Shown here: in pieces, positions 1-6,636 of the stretch
How the letters are laid out: the number at the start of each line of letters is the position of its first letter
How positions within the stretch are numbered: position 1 is the stretch's first letter
Source: Burkholderiales bacterium
GTDB taxonomy: Bacteria; Pseudomonadota; Gammaproteobacteria; Burkholderiales; Burkholderiaceae_A
Reading direction: 5' to 3'
Assembly: GCA_030828265.1 (NCBI GenBank)
Contig: JAURCW010000010.1
Span: 1-13,972 of the forward strand
Length of the DNA stretch: 13,972 nucleotides
Position numbers and translations under genes: made by a program
The notes under the pieces: generated by a model
The model's input: the letters and a program-made list of their open reading frames with translations, nothing else
Told to the model about the DNA's origin: nothing
Databases searched by the model: none

Positions 1-604
1 GATTGGGGTCTTCAAGCACCCCCCCTTCGTACGAGATGTGAAGCAGGTTGGCATCCATGGAGAAGGGCGCCTCGCCTTTACGCTTTTTGTAGTCCACGGG
101 TATCCCATGCTCATCCGCATAGGCAAGCAGCTTATCTCGAGACAGCAGGTCCCATTCCCTCCAAGGTGCGATGACTTGGACGTTTGGCATGAGAGCGTAG
201 GCACCAAGCTCAAACCTCACCTGGTCGTTACCCTTGCCGGTGGCGCCGTGCGAGATGGCATCTGCCTTCTCTTGACGGGCAATTTCAACCAGATGCTTGG
301 CTATAAGAGGGCGTGCGATGGATGTGCCAAGAAGGTACTCGCCTTCGTAGACGGTATTGGCTCGGAACATGGGGAAGACGAAGTCGCGGACAAACTCTTC
401 GCGCAGGTCTTTAATATAAATTTTCTTCACGCCGAATTTTTTTGCCTTTTCTCGGGCAGGCTCAAGCTCTTCGCCCTGGCCAATATCCGCCGTAAAGGTA
501 ATCACCTCGCAGTTGTACTCATCCTGCAGCCATTTCAAGATAACCGAGGTGTCGAGCCCTCCCGAATAGGCCAGAACGACCTTCTTAATGCCTTTTTTAG
601 CCAT
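1..604 (-). CDS. argG: Argininosuccinate synthase, N-terminal part (cut by the window edge)
   Basis: ArgG condenses citrulline and aspartate, using ATP, to give argininosuccinate, the penultimate step of arginine synthesis in the cytoplasm. Reading the minus strand from an ATG at 604-602 gives 201 codons without a stop; the C-terminal half lies beyond position 1. The N-terminus carries the ATP-pyrophosphatase P-loop YSGGLDTS at residues 13-20, followed by the family stretches [31 protein letters not shown] and [12 protein letters not shown], so the identification is firm. It lies 81 nt downstream of argF on the same strand and probably belongs to the argD-argF-argG transcription unit. A GGGAG lies upstream of the start, but its spacing is loose. 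The 81-nt gap is too short for the small DUF3460 gene that I recall between argF and argG in some Burkholderiales. Confidence 0.97.
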   Translation of the reverse strand, partial: MAKKGIKKVVLAYSGGLDTSVILKWLQDEYNCEVITFTADIGQGEELEPAREKAKKFGVKKIYIKDLREEFVRDFVFPMFRANTVYEGEYLLGTSIARPLIAKHLVEIARQEKADAISHGATGKGNDQVRFELGAYALMPNVQVIAPWREWDLLSRDKLLAYADEHGIPVDYKKRKGEAPFSMDANLLHISYEGGVLEDPN

Positions 605-685
605 AAAACCTGTGAACTCCCATATTGAACAATTGAAAGACTCGAAATGCAGGACCTCGCGATGCCAGAGCCGATCGATGATTTG

Positions 686-1606
686 TTACTGATCGTCCGA
701 CAACTCGCCTCGCAACAAAAACTCCATTAAAGCCTTTTGGGCATGAAGCCGGTTTTCGGCCTCATCCCAGACAACCGACTGCGGCCCATCAATAACCTCT
801 GCGGCCACCTCTTCGCCGCGATGTGCTGGGAGGCAGTGCATAAATAGGGCACCGGGCTTTGCAGCAGCAAGCATGTCGGTGTCTACGCACCAGTGCTCGA
901 AGGCCTTACGCCGGACCTCGTTCTCGGCCTCAAAGCCCATGCTCGTCCAGACATCGGTTGTAACAAGGTCGACCCCAGCCACCGCCTGCATGGGGTCTTC
1001 GAACTCGGTGAACTGGCCTGTGGAGTGAAGGCCTGCGCGCTCTGGCTCGACCTCGTAGCCAGGTGGGGTCGAGACATGCACCTGAAAGTTCAGAATTTCT
1101 GCAGCCTGCAGCCAGGTATTGCAGACATTGTTAGAGTCACCAATCCAAGCAACAGTCTTGCCCTCAATGCTTCCTCGGTGTTCGATGAAGGTAAAGATGT
1201 CCGCAAGAATCTGGCAGGGGTGGTATTCGTTTGTGAGCCCGTTAATAACAGGTACTCGTGAGTGGGCTGCAAACCGTTGAATAATCTCTTGGTCAAAGGT
1301 ACGGATCATGACCAGATCGCACATCCGTGATATCACCTGTGCCGCATCCTCGACAGGCTCGCCACGCCCCAGCTGGGTGTCACGCGTATTTAAGTAGATG
1401 GCTGCACCACCGAGCTGATGCATCCCGGCCTCAAAAGAAAGGCGGGTTCGCGTTGACGCTTTTTCGAAGATCATCACCAACGTGCGGTCTTGCAAGGGCA
1501 TATGGCGCACGTAGTTCTTAAACCGCGATTTAAGAATGGCGGTTCTCTTGAACAGGTACTGATACTGCGCCTGGGTTAGGTCTTTGAACTCAAGAAAGTG
1601 TTGCAT
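686..1606 (-). CDS. argF: Ornithine carbamoyltransferase
   Basis: Makes citrulline from ornithine and carbamoyl phosphate, the sixth step of arginine synthesis; enzymes of this family are cytoplasmic trimers. The protein has 306 residues, normal for the anabolic enzyme. Visible motifs are the carbamoyl-phosphate loop STRTR at 51-55, HPCQ at 129-132, the ornithine-binding DxxxSMG at 218-224 and HCLP at 257-260, so all catalytic signatures are present. The ATG at 1606 is preceded by AAAGGGG about 8 nt upstream, a reasonable ribosome binding site. It starts 21 nt after the argD stop and precedes argG, so the three genes probably form one mRNA in reaction order. Catabolic ArcB-type OTC is unlikely, because no arcA or arcC is nearby and argD and argG flank it. 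Confidence 0.97.
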   Translation of the reverse strand: MQHFLEFKDLTQAQYQYLFKRTAILKSRFKNYVRHMPLQDRTLVMIFEKASTRTRLSFEAGMHQLGGAAIYLNTRDTQLGRGEPVEDAAQVISRMCDLVMIRTFDQEIIQRFAAHSRVPVINGLTNEYHPCQILADIFTFIEHRGSIEGKTVAWIGDSNNVCNTWLQAAEILNFQVHVSTPPGYEVEPERAGLHSTGQFTEFEDPMQAVAGVDLVTTDVWTSMGFEAENEVRRKAFEHWCVDTDMLAAAKPGALFMHCLPAHRGEEVAAEVIDGPQSVVWDEAENRLHAQKALMEFLLRGELSDDQ

Positions 1607-1627
1607 GTTGTTGCCCCTTTACGAGCC

Positions 1628-2809
1628 CTAGCTCGCTGGGTTGTCGAGGAACCCCTTAATAACTGGAATGAGTCGATTAACCAGCTCTGAGGCTTCGTCG
1701 GCATTAATGGTGAGCGGTGGCAGAAGTCGTACCACACGATCGGCAGTGACGTTAACGAGAAGCTTGGCCGCAAGAGCAAGCTTTACGATTTCTGCGCAGG
1801 GTCGGTCAAGCTCAATGCCAATCATGAGCCCCTGGCCGCGAATTTCTGTAATTGCCGCCTCGTCCTTAAAGGCCTGCTCCAGTGCTGCTCGTATCTGTTG
1901 GCCCCGAGCCGTTGCATTTTCAAGCAAGGACTCGTCCTCGATGATGGCAAGCGTTGAGAGGCCAGCTCGCATCGCAAGCGGATTTCCACCGAAGGTTGTT
2001 CCGTGGCTTCCCGGGGTGAATAGAGATGCAGCCTTTCCATGGGCCACAACGGCACCAATCGGCACACCGGACCCAAGCCCCTTTGCCAGTGGCATAACAT
2101 CGGGCGTGACATTGGCCCATTGATGAGCAAACCAGCGGCCGGTACGACCAATTCCACATTGAACTTCATCGAGCATAAGCAGGACGTCGTGCTGGTCTGC
2201 AATGGCGCGTAGGCTCTTTAGAAACGCGATATCTGCCGGACGGATACCGCCCTCTCCCTGAATCGACTCGAGAAAAATTGCGCTTACCTGTTGCTTTTCG
2301 CGAAGAGTCTGTTCGATCGCACCAAGATCGTTTAAAGGCAAATGGGTGAAGCCTTCAACCAGCGGCCCGAAGCCCTTTTGTACCTTGGGGTTTGCGGTGG
2401 CCGACAGGGTTGCGATGGAACGCCCATGGAAGCTGTTTTTAAAAACAATCACCTCGGGATGACTGAACCCCTTGTTGTGACCATGAAGTCTTGCCAGCTT
2501 CAAGGCCGCCTCATTGGCCTCAAGCCCAGAGTTACAAAAGAAGGCGTTGGTCATCCCCGAGAGCGAGACAAGCCTCTCTGCAAGCTGGGTCTGAAGGGGG
2601 ATTTGATAAAGGTTCGACGTGTGAATAAGGGTTGCAGCCTGGTCTGCAATATCTTTCACAAATCGCGGATGCGAATGGCCCAGCGTGTTGACGGCAATTC
2701 CCGACAGCCCATCCAGGTAAGCCTCCCCCTGGTCATCAAACAACCACGAGCCTTTACCGCGTGCAAAGCCGACGTCAAGTCGGGCATAGGTCTGCATCAA
2801 GGGACTCAT
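1628..2809 (-). CDS. argD: Acetylornithine aminotransferase (PLP-dependent class III)
   Basis: Converts N-acetylglutamate semialdehyde to N-acetylornithine with glutamate as amino donor; many ArgD enzymes also act as succinyl-diaminopimelate aminotransferases in lysine synthesis. The 393-residue protein shows the class III aminotransferase pattern: NSGLEANEAALKLAR at 93-107, HGRS at 128-131, LDEVQCGIGRTG at 213-224, the PLP-binding lysine in AKGLGSG (K243) and TTFGGNP at 271-277. The chosen ATG at 2809 has GAGG roughly 8-10 nt upstream; a second in-frame ATG four codons later cannot be excluded. It is the first gene of the arg cluster and is divergent from the DUF3579 gene across a 120-nt gap that should hold its promoter. 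AstC or a GABA aminotransferase is possible by family, but adjacency to argF and argG favours ArgD. Confidence 0.94.
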   Translation of the reverse strand: MSPLMQTYARLDVGFARGKGSWLFDDQGEAYLDGLSGIAVNTLGHSHPRFVKDIADQAATLIHTSNLYQIPLQTQLAERLVSLSGMTNAFFCNSGLEANEAALKLARLHGHNKGFSHPEVIVFKNSFHGRSIATLSATANPKVQKGFGPLVEGFTHLPLNDLGAIEQTLREKQQVSAIFLESIQGEGGIRPADIAFLKSLRAIADQHDVLLMLDEVQCGIGRTGRWFAHQWANVTPDVMPLAKGLGSGVPIGAVVAHGKAASLFTPGSHGTTFGGNPLAMRAGLSTLAIIEDESLLENATARGQQIRAALEQAFKDEAAITEIRGQGLMIGIELDRPCAEIVKLALAAKLLVNVTADRVVRLLPPLTINADEASELVNRLIPVIKGFLDNPAS

Positions 2810-2897
2810 GCGAGAAGCCTCACGACAAATGAAGAAACGCCACTGGCGGTGAAAATCAACATGGCTTGGGTGCGGTGCAACATTTTGGTTATAAAAC

Positions 2898-2906
2898 TGC
2901 TAGCAT
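2898..2906 (+). promoter_or_regulatory. Possible extended -10 promoter for the DUF3579 gene
   Basis: TGCTAGCAT fits an extended -10 element (TGn followed by TAnnnT) about 24 nt upstream of the DUF3579 start codon. I see no good -35 element at the usual distance, which is tolerable for extended -10 promoters. It lies in the short divergent interval between argD and the DUF3579 gene. The call rests only on motif match. Confidence 0.25.
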
Positions 2907-2929
2907 AGCGGTTTATTGATCAATCATTC

Positions 2930-3277
2930 ATGGCAGAGCTATTTCTCATCGAGGGGCGAACCAACGCCGGTAAGCCCTTTCGGCCCAGCGATTGGGCCGA
3001 AAGGCTTTCAGGAGTACTGTCAGTGTTTCGCCCTGGTTATCGCGCCAACGGCAGTGTTGGTTTTGGTCAGTCGACGGCCGGTTATTCTCCCTACGCCCAG
3101 CCTGTGGTCGTTGCAGGCCTCAAATGTGTTGTTATCGATACGCGAATCAAAGAACTCGAGCCGATGGCTTGGGAATTTATTTGCGGCTTTGCTACTGACA
3201 ATGACTTGCCTATGGTTGCTGCATGCCTTCTTGAAGAAGGCTACAGCCCAAGCCTCACGACGTCCCAATCGCAGTAA
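2930..3277 (+). CDS. DUF3579 family protein (function unknown)
   Basis: A 115-residue soluble protein with no signal peptide or membrane segment. It matches the DUF3579 family as I remember it from Burkholderiales and Neisseriales: an N-terminal [18 protein letters not shown] at about 9-26, [18 protein letters not shown] near the middle and [19 protein letters not shown] at about 77-95. No catalytic role is known to me. The ATG at 2930 has no convincing Shine-Dalgarno sequence, so translation may be weak or the mRNA short-leadered. It is divergent from argD, and related genomes also keep this gene close to arginine genes. Its last 23 nt overlap the 3' end of the convergent adk gene. It is the only plus-strand gene in the left arm. 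Confidence 0.85.
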   Translation: MAELFLIEGRTNAGKPFRPSDWAERLSGVLSVFRPGYRANGSVGFGQSTAGYSPYAQPVVVAGLKCVVIDTRIKELEPMAWEFICGFATDNDLPMVAACLLEEGYSPSLTTSQSQ

Positions 3278-3914
3278 ATAGCCTCGAAGTAATTTCTTCT
3301 ACGGTCCCAATGCCGCTGATGCTTGCTAGCTTGGGCGCTGCGGGGTCGCCCGTTGCTGACCAGTTCGAGTAAAAATCGACCAGTGGTTTCGTCTGAAGGT
3401 GATAAACCTCTAGGCGTTTTTTAACCGTTTCCTCGCGGTCGTCGTCGCGCTGAATGAGGGGTTCGCCGGTAAGATCGTCGTGGCCTTCCGTTTTAGGCGG
3501 ATTGAATCGAACGTGGTACGTGCGGCCACTTGCCACATGCACACGTCGGCCGCTCATCCGCTCGATGATGTCTTGGTCGCTGACTTGAATATCAACCACC
3601 CAGTCAAGACCAACCTGAGCGCTCTTCATGGCCTCAGCCTGTGGAATTGTCCGTGGAAAGCCGTCAAACAAGTAGCCCTTGAGGCAGTCTGCCTCCTTCA
3701 GTCTTTCTTTGACCAGATTGATGATGATGTCATCACTGACAAGGCCACCGGAATCCATGACCTTCTTGGCCTCGATGCCAAGGGGTGTCCCCGCCTTTAC
3801 GGCGGCACGCAGCATGTCACCCGTTGAAATCTGCGGGATGCCAAACCTGTCCTTGATGACGTTAGCCTGTGTTCCTTTTCCTGCACCGGGGGCTCCCAGC
3901 AGAATAATTTTCAT
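3255..3914 (-). CDS. adk: Adenylate kinase
   Basis: Interconverts ATP plus AMP with two ADP in the cytoplasm and so sets adenylate balance. The protein has 219 residues, the usual length of the long bacterial form. The P-loop GAPGAGKGT is at 7-15, the AMP-binding STGD at 30-33, DGFPRT at 84-89, and the LID domain at about 121-158 carries no cysteine cluster, so it is the zinc-free type seen in Gram-negatives. The ATG at 3914 has a purine-rich GGGGGAG roughly 10 nt upstream. It lies 57 nt after kdsB on the same strand, and this kdsB-adk pairing is common in Burkholderiales. Its 3' end overlaps the DUF3579 gene by 23 nt in convergent orientation, leaving no room for a terminator between them. 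Confidence 0.97.
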   Translation of the reverse strand: MKIILLGAPGAGKGTQANVIKDRFGIPQISTGDMLRAAVKAGTPLGIEAKKVMDSGGLVSDDIIINLVKERLKEADCLKGYLFDGFPRTIPQAEAMKSAQVGLDWVVDIQVSDQDIIERMSGRRVHVASGRTYHVRFNPPKTEGHDDLTGEPLIQRDDDREETVKKRLEVYHLQTKPLVDFYSNWSATGDPAAPKLASISGIGTVEEITSRLFTAIGTS

Positions 3915-3971
3915 GGTGCTCTGTCTCCCCCTAAGAAACTGGGTGGTTTTTGATAGATTGCTATTTAGCCA

Positions 3972-4751
3972 TTATAAGCCGCTTGCCCAGTGTGTTCTTA
4001 CACGCTCAAGGTCTTCTGCGGTGTCAACGCCCGCGGGTGGGGCCTGCTGAAGATGTCTCACGACAATCTTGTGGCCATTCTCTAGCCAACGTAGCTGCTC
4101 AAGTCGTTCGAGTTGTTCAAGGCGGCCTTCCGGCCATTGGCCGTAAAGCCCTAGTGCACCGGCGCGGTAGGCATAAAGCCCAATGTGACGAAGGGCGCCA
4201 AGGGAGGGCTGCCTTGCATCGGCGGAATCCCTCGTGACAGGTATTGCCGCCCTTGAAAAATAAAGTGCTCGTGCCTGAGCGTCAGTCACCACCTTAACAG
4301 CGGCTGGGTTTGCCCATTCCGATGCCGAGGTTATTGGGCAGGCTGCCGTGGCCACGGAGGCATCGGAGCTATGAGCGAGTAGCTCCGCGACGTCGTTAAG
4401 CAGCTGCGCTGGCATGAGGGGCTCGTCGCCCTGAAGGTTTACCATGATCTGACCATCGCAAGCCTCGAGTGTATTGGCGACCTCAACCAGCCGGTCGGTT
4501 CCACTGGCGTGATCTGGCCGAGTTTTGACAAGCGCGACTCGTGGGGTCTCGCTCAGATCGTCTACGCCTCGAATGCATTCGGCAATGGCCTCGTCATCGT
4601 AGGCAAGGACAACCTGTTGGGCCTCTGATCGCAAGGCCGCTCTCACCACATGAACAATCATGGGTGCATCGCCAATCGTCTGAAGTACTTTATTAGGAAG
4701 CCGGCTGGAGGCGAGCCGCGCTGGAATACAGACCCAGAAGTCAGCTGGCAT
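3972..4751 (-). CDS. kdsB: 3-deoxy-manno-octulosonate cytidylyltransferase (CMP-Kdo synthetase)
   Basis: Activates Kdo with CTP to CMP-Kdo, the donor for the inner core of lipopolysaccharide, in the cytoplasm. The 259-residue protein has the nucleotidyltransferase signature IPARLASSRLPNK at 9-21, the metal-binding NLQGDEP at 105-111, ALYFSRAAIP at 162-171 and HIGLYAYR at 189-196, all conserved in KdsB. Near 212-224 it has a short LEQLERLEQLRWLENG stretch, a mild internal repeat at the normal LEQLR site. The start at 4751 overlaps the end of the trm112-like gene by 11 nt, indicating translational coupling. Together with lpxK upstream it forms a lipid A-Kdo block. I see no missing catalytic residue. 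Confidence 0.96.
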   Translation of the reverse strand: MPADFWVCIPARLASSRLPNKVLQTIGDAPMIVHVVRAALRSEAQQVVLAYDDEAIAECIRGVDDLSETPRVALVKTRPDHASGTDRLVEVANTLEACDGQIMVNLQGDEPLMPAQLLNDVAELLAHSSDASVATAACPITSASEWANPAAVKVVTDAQARALYFSRAAIPVTRDSADARQPSLGALRHIGLYAYRAGALGLYGQWPEGRLEQLERLEQLRWLENGHKIVVRHLQQAPPAGVDTAEDLERVRTHWASGL

Positions 4752-4935
4752 CGCTATGGGCGATTTCTATTTCAGGCACGGTAATGGCCTGCTCTTCCAG
4801 AAGTAGCGGTATACCTTTTTCGATGGGGAAGCCAAGTCGCTCGGCCTTGCAGATAAGCATGGCTCGACCCGCAGCCCAGTGCAAGGGCTGATGGCAGCAG
4901 GGGCAGATCAGAATTTCAAGTAGTTTTGCATCCAT
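4741..4935 (-). CDS. Trm112/YcaR-like small zinc-ribbon-type protein
   Basis: A 64-residue protein of the Trm112 (formerly DUF343) family. The N-terminus MDAKLLEILICPCC carries cysteines at 11, 13 and 14, and LICKAERLGFPIEKGIP at 27-43 matches the family core that ends in GIP. A complete four-cysteine zinc site is not obvious, which is common in bacterial members. Eukaryotic and archaeal Trm112 activates methyltransferases; the role of bacterial YcaR is uncertain. I chose the ATG at 4935 over an upstream in-frame ATG at 4962 because the protein then begins exactly at the family N-terminus and CTGGAG lies about 8 nt upstream. It overlaps the lpxK 3' end by 20 nt and the kdsB start by 11 nt, so the three genes are surely co-transcribed. 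Confidence 0.9.
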   Translation of the reverse strand: MDAKLLEILICPCCHQPLHWAAGRAMLICKAERLGFPIEKGIPLLLEEQAITVPEIEIAHSDAS

Positions 4936-6268
4936 AAACAAACTCCAGAGATGACGGTTCAATGGATAGCTCGAGCTGAAGCGACCACCATTCTATGACG
5001 CCTGGCAGGCCAGTGCCCGTGTTCGCCTGCCAGGCGAGCTTCACTGCGTCTTTCTCTGTGGTGAGAAGGATGCAGTCTTCCGGAAGCTTTTCTTCTTGCA
5101 TCCAGGCGCCAATCACCTGTCCGGGGTTGGGATGATGGTTGGCGATCTCGAGTCTGTGTTGAACCGCGAGGCCTAAGGCCTCAAGGCTCTTAAAGAACGC
5201 ATGGGGCTGCGCGATACCGGCAGCGGCAACGAGCAGGCGCCCACTGGTCTTTAGCCTTTGGCAGCCTTCCTCAAGGCTCATACGTATCTCATGAAGGCCA
5301 AGCTTTGGATCCGTTGGTTGACCACTGGGCTCGGGACGAAGGCTTGGACGCGTCCAGCAGGCGGCTGACCGACTCATCGCGAGCCGCTCGGGACTGGCTA
5401 GGCCTAGACCTTCAAAGAGCTCTTCGAAGGGCTGTCCCGTTGGATGAGCGAGGATCAGCTTTGCCGCTTTCGACTGTGCGCCTGTGTTGTCTGAGGGCTC
5501 GCTCCATTGCAAGCCAAGCTCTTTTGTCCACTGCGTACGCAGGGGCCCGTAGGGCAGGCAGTGACCATTGCCAAGTCCTCGATGATCGAGCAGCAGAATT
5601 CTAAGATGTGGGTTTAAGCTTGTCTGCGAAAGCCCGTCGTCAAGCAGCCAGACGGTGATCTCTGGAAAGTACTGGGAGAGTTTCGAAGCGGCCGCACACC
5701 GGTCTTGCCCAATGGCCACGGGCACCTTGGCACGCCACGCAATGAGCCAAGGCTCGTCCCCCGTATCCTCTGGCGAGACAAGCAAACCCGTGGAGGGGTC
5801 CCTGCAGTCAGGCCCAACAACGAGTTCGGTTTGACGTGAAGCCCTGGGGCCACCCCGCTTATAGCCTCGACTGAGCACGGCCACCTGATGGCCCTGTTCA
5901 GTAAGGGCCCTGGCCAAGCAGATCACCAGCGGGGTTTTACCCGTTCCCCCCATAACAAGATTCCCAACAGCGATGGTTAGCCCTTTGCGGGGCCTATCTG
6001 CCTGCCTCTGCAGGCTCTGCCGCCGAGCGGCCTCCATCCGAGTCAGATGGCTGAGGCCATAAAGAAGAGGCAGACTCACAACCCAAAGCACGGCAGAGGC
6101 CCATCTCGCCCGAAGCAGTCTGCGTTGCAGGCTACGCTTTAAAAGGGCCGGCGCGGCGTCTGCATGGGGTAAGGGCGGAAATGGGCTCGGTGCACTATCT
6201 CCAAACCAATGACACCAGAGCCTTTGTTTCAGACGTTGCAGGGTAAGATCGGTAACGGTTGGAAGCAT
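4916..6268 (-). CDS. lpxK: Tetraacyldisaccharide 4'-kinase (lipid A synthesis), unusually long
   Basis: Phosphorylates the 4' position of the tetraacyldisaccharide lipid A precursor at the inner membrane, giving lipid IVA. At 450 residues it is about 100 longer than typical LpxK. A hydrophobic stretch at about 57-74 is the expected N-terminal membrane anchor. Walker A is VGNLVMGGTGKTP at 101-113, RGYKRGG is at 134-140, the conserved GDEP at 170-173 holds the aspartate known to be catalytic in LpxK, an HH pair is at 378-379, and TTEKDAVKL is at 403-411. The usual DDG(L/F)QH motif reads DDGLSQ at 210-215, a departure from the family. Extra length is in the first 40 or so residues and in a 253-330 insertion. 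No Shine-Dalgarno precedes the ATG at 6268, so the true start may be further in. It is the first gene of the lpxK-trm112-kdsB-adk block. Confidence 0.93.
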   Translation of the reverse strand: MLPTVTDLTLQRLKQRLWCHWFGDSAPSPFPPLPHADAAPALLKRSLQRRLLRARWASAVLWVVSLPLLYGLSHLTRMEAARRQSLQRQADRPRKGLTIAVGNLVMGGTGKTPLVICLARALTEQGHQVAVLSRGYKRGGPRASRQTELVVGPDCRDPSTGLLVSPEDTGDEPWLIAWRAKVPVAIGQDRCAAASKLSQYFPEITVWLLDDGLSQTSLNPHLRILLLDHRGLGNGHCLPYGPLRTQWTKELGLQWSEPSDNTGAQSKAAKLILAHPTGQPFEELFEGLGLASPERLAMSRSAACWTRPSLRPEPSGQPTDPKLGLHEIRMSLEEGCQRLKTSGRLLVAAAGIAQPHAFFKSLEALGLAVQHRLEIANHHPNPGQVIGAWMQEEKLPEDCILLTTEKDAVKLAWQANTGTGLPGVIEWWSLQLELSIEPSSLEFVYGCKTT

Positions 6269-6363
6269 GAGAGAGTCGGGTTCGGGCTCGGCGAGTGGCC
6301 CAAGGCTGTCGGCTTGGTCTGGATTTCGGCTTCACATAGTAGTCGCTGACCCGTCAAAGAAGC

Positions 6364-6384
6364 TGTGGATAACTCTGTGGATAG
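6364..6384 (+). promoter_or_regulatory. Two tandem DnaA boxes
   Basis: TGTGGATAA at 6364-6372 is the exact complement of the strong DnaA box TTATCCACA. TGTGGATAG at 6376-6384 differs at one position. Both have the same orientation, and their starts are 12 bp apart. This arrangement resembles box pairs I recall from proteobacterial origins. Binding by DnaA is inferred from sequence only. Confidence 0.6.
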
Positions 6385-6471
6385 TGAGCTGTGTGAGCTA
6401 AAAGGCTGAGTTTCCTGAACTTTTTTTGGTCGTTTGACAAGGCTTGAGACGCTTGTTCTCAGTTAAGTGAC

Positions 6472-6533
6472 TAAGATTTTAAAAAAATAATCAACATGAA
6501 ATCAGTGGGTTACGTCAAAAAATATTGCTTTTC
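6472..6533. other. AT-rich island, candidate unwinding element
   Basis: About 62 nt with roughly 23 percent G+C by my count, against a visibly GC-rich background. It includes the run TTTTAAAAAAATAAT near 6477-6491 and CAAAAAATATT near 6516-6526. It lies about 90 nt from the DnaA-box pair, a geometry compatible with a duplex unwinding element. An AT-rich promoter region for xseA is an equally simple reading. Confidence 0.4.
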
Positions 6534-6604
6534 GGAAGAAACCGTGCGGGACCGCCCGAAAAATAGGGGAATCTCGAGCAGGTTTTCAGGCCTCAGGCCA
6601 TCTC

Positions 6605-6613
6605 TGTGGGTAA
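6605..6613 (+). promoter_or_regulatory. Third DnaA-like box upstream of xseA
   Basis: TGTGGGTAA differs from TGTGGATAA at one position and has the same orientation as the pair at 6364-6384. It lies just before the xseA ribosome binding site. A single degenerate 9-mer could occur by chance, so support comes only from the neighbouring pair. Confidence 0.3.
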
Positions 6614-6636
6614 GTCGCGTGGGAGGACTGCGCTAG

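Larger units (their letters stand above)
6269..6636. other. 368-nt gene-free interval between divergent lpxK and xseA
   Basis: No open reading frame of note and no tRNA is visible here. The interval contains two tandem DnaA-box sequences (6364-6384), a TTGACA hexamer at 6434-6439 with no convincing -10 partner, a strongly AT-rich segment (6472-6533) and a third DnaA-like box (6605-6613). Both flanking genes read outward, so both promoters should lie here, although I cannot place either with confidence. From memory, many Burkholderiales carry exbB-exbD beside lpxK at this locus; they are absent here. Confidence 0.7.

Noticed and set aside
38-628. Plus-strand reading frame of 196 codons
   Set aside because: It is antisense to argG, whose protein has clear family motifs; the frame resembles no family I know and has no ribosome binding site.
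2342-2908. Plus-strand reading frame of 188 codons opposite argD
   Set aside because: Shadow of a well-conserved aminotransferase; no recognisable domain.
4936-4962. Longer Trm112-like start at 4962
   Set aside because: Adds nine residues not seen in the family, while 4935 has a properly spaced CTGGAG.
6547-6563. CGGG/CCCG hairpin followed by A residues as a terminator
   Set aside because: The stem has only 4 bp and the A run is on the wrong side for a plus-strand terminator; on the minus strand the T run precedes rather than follows the stem.
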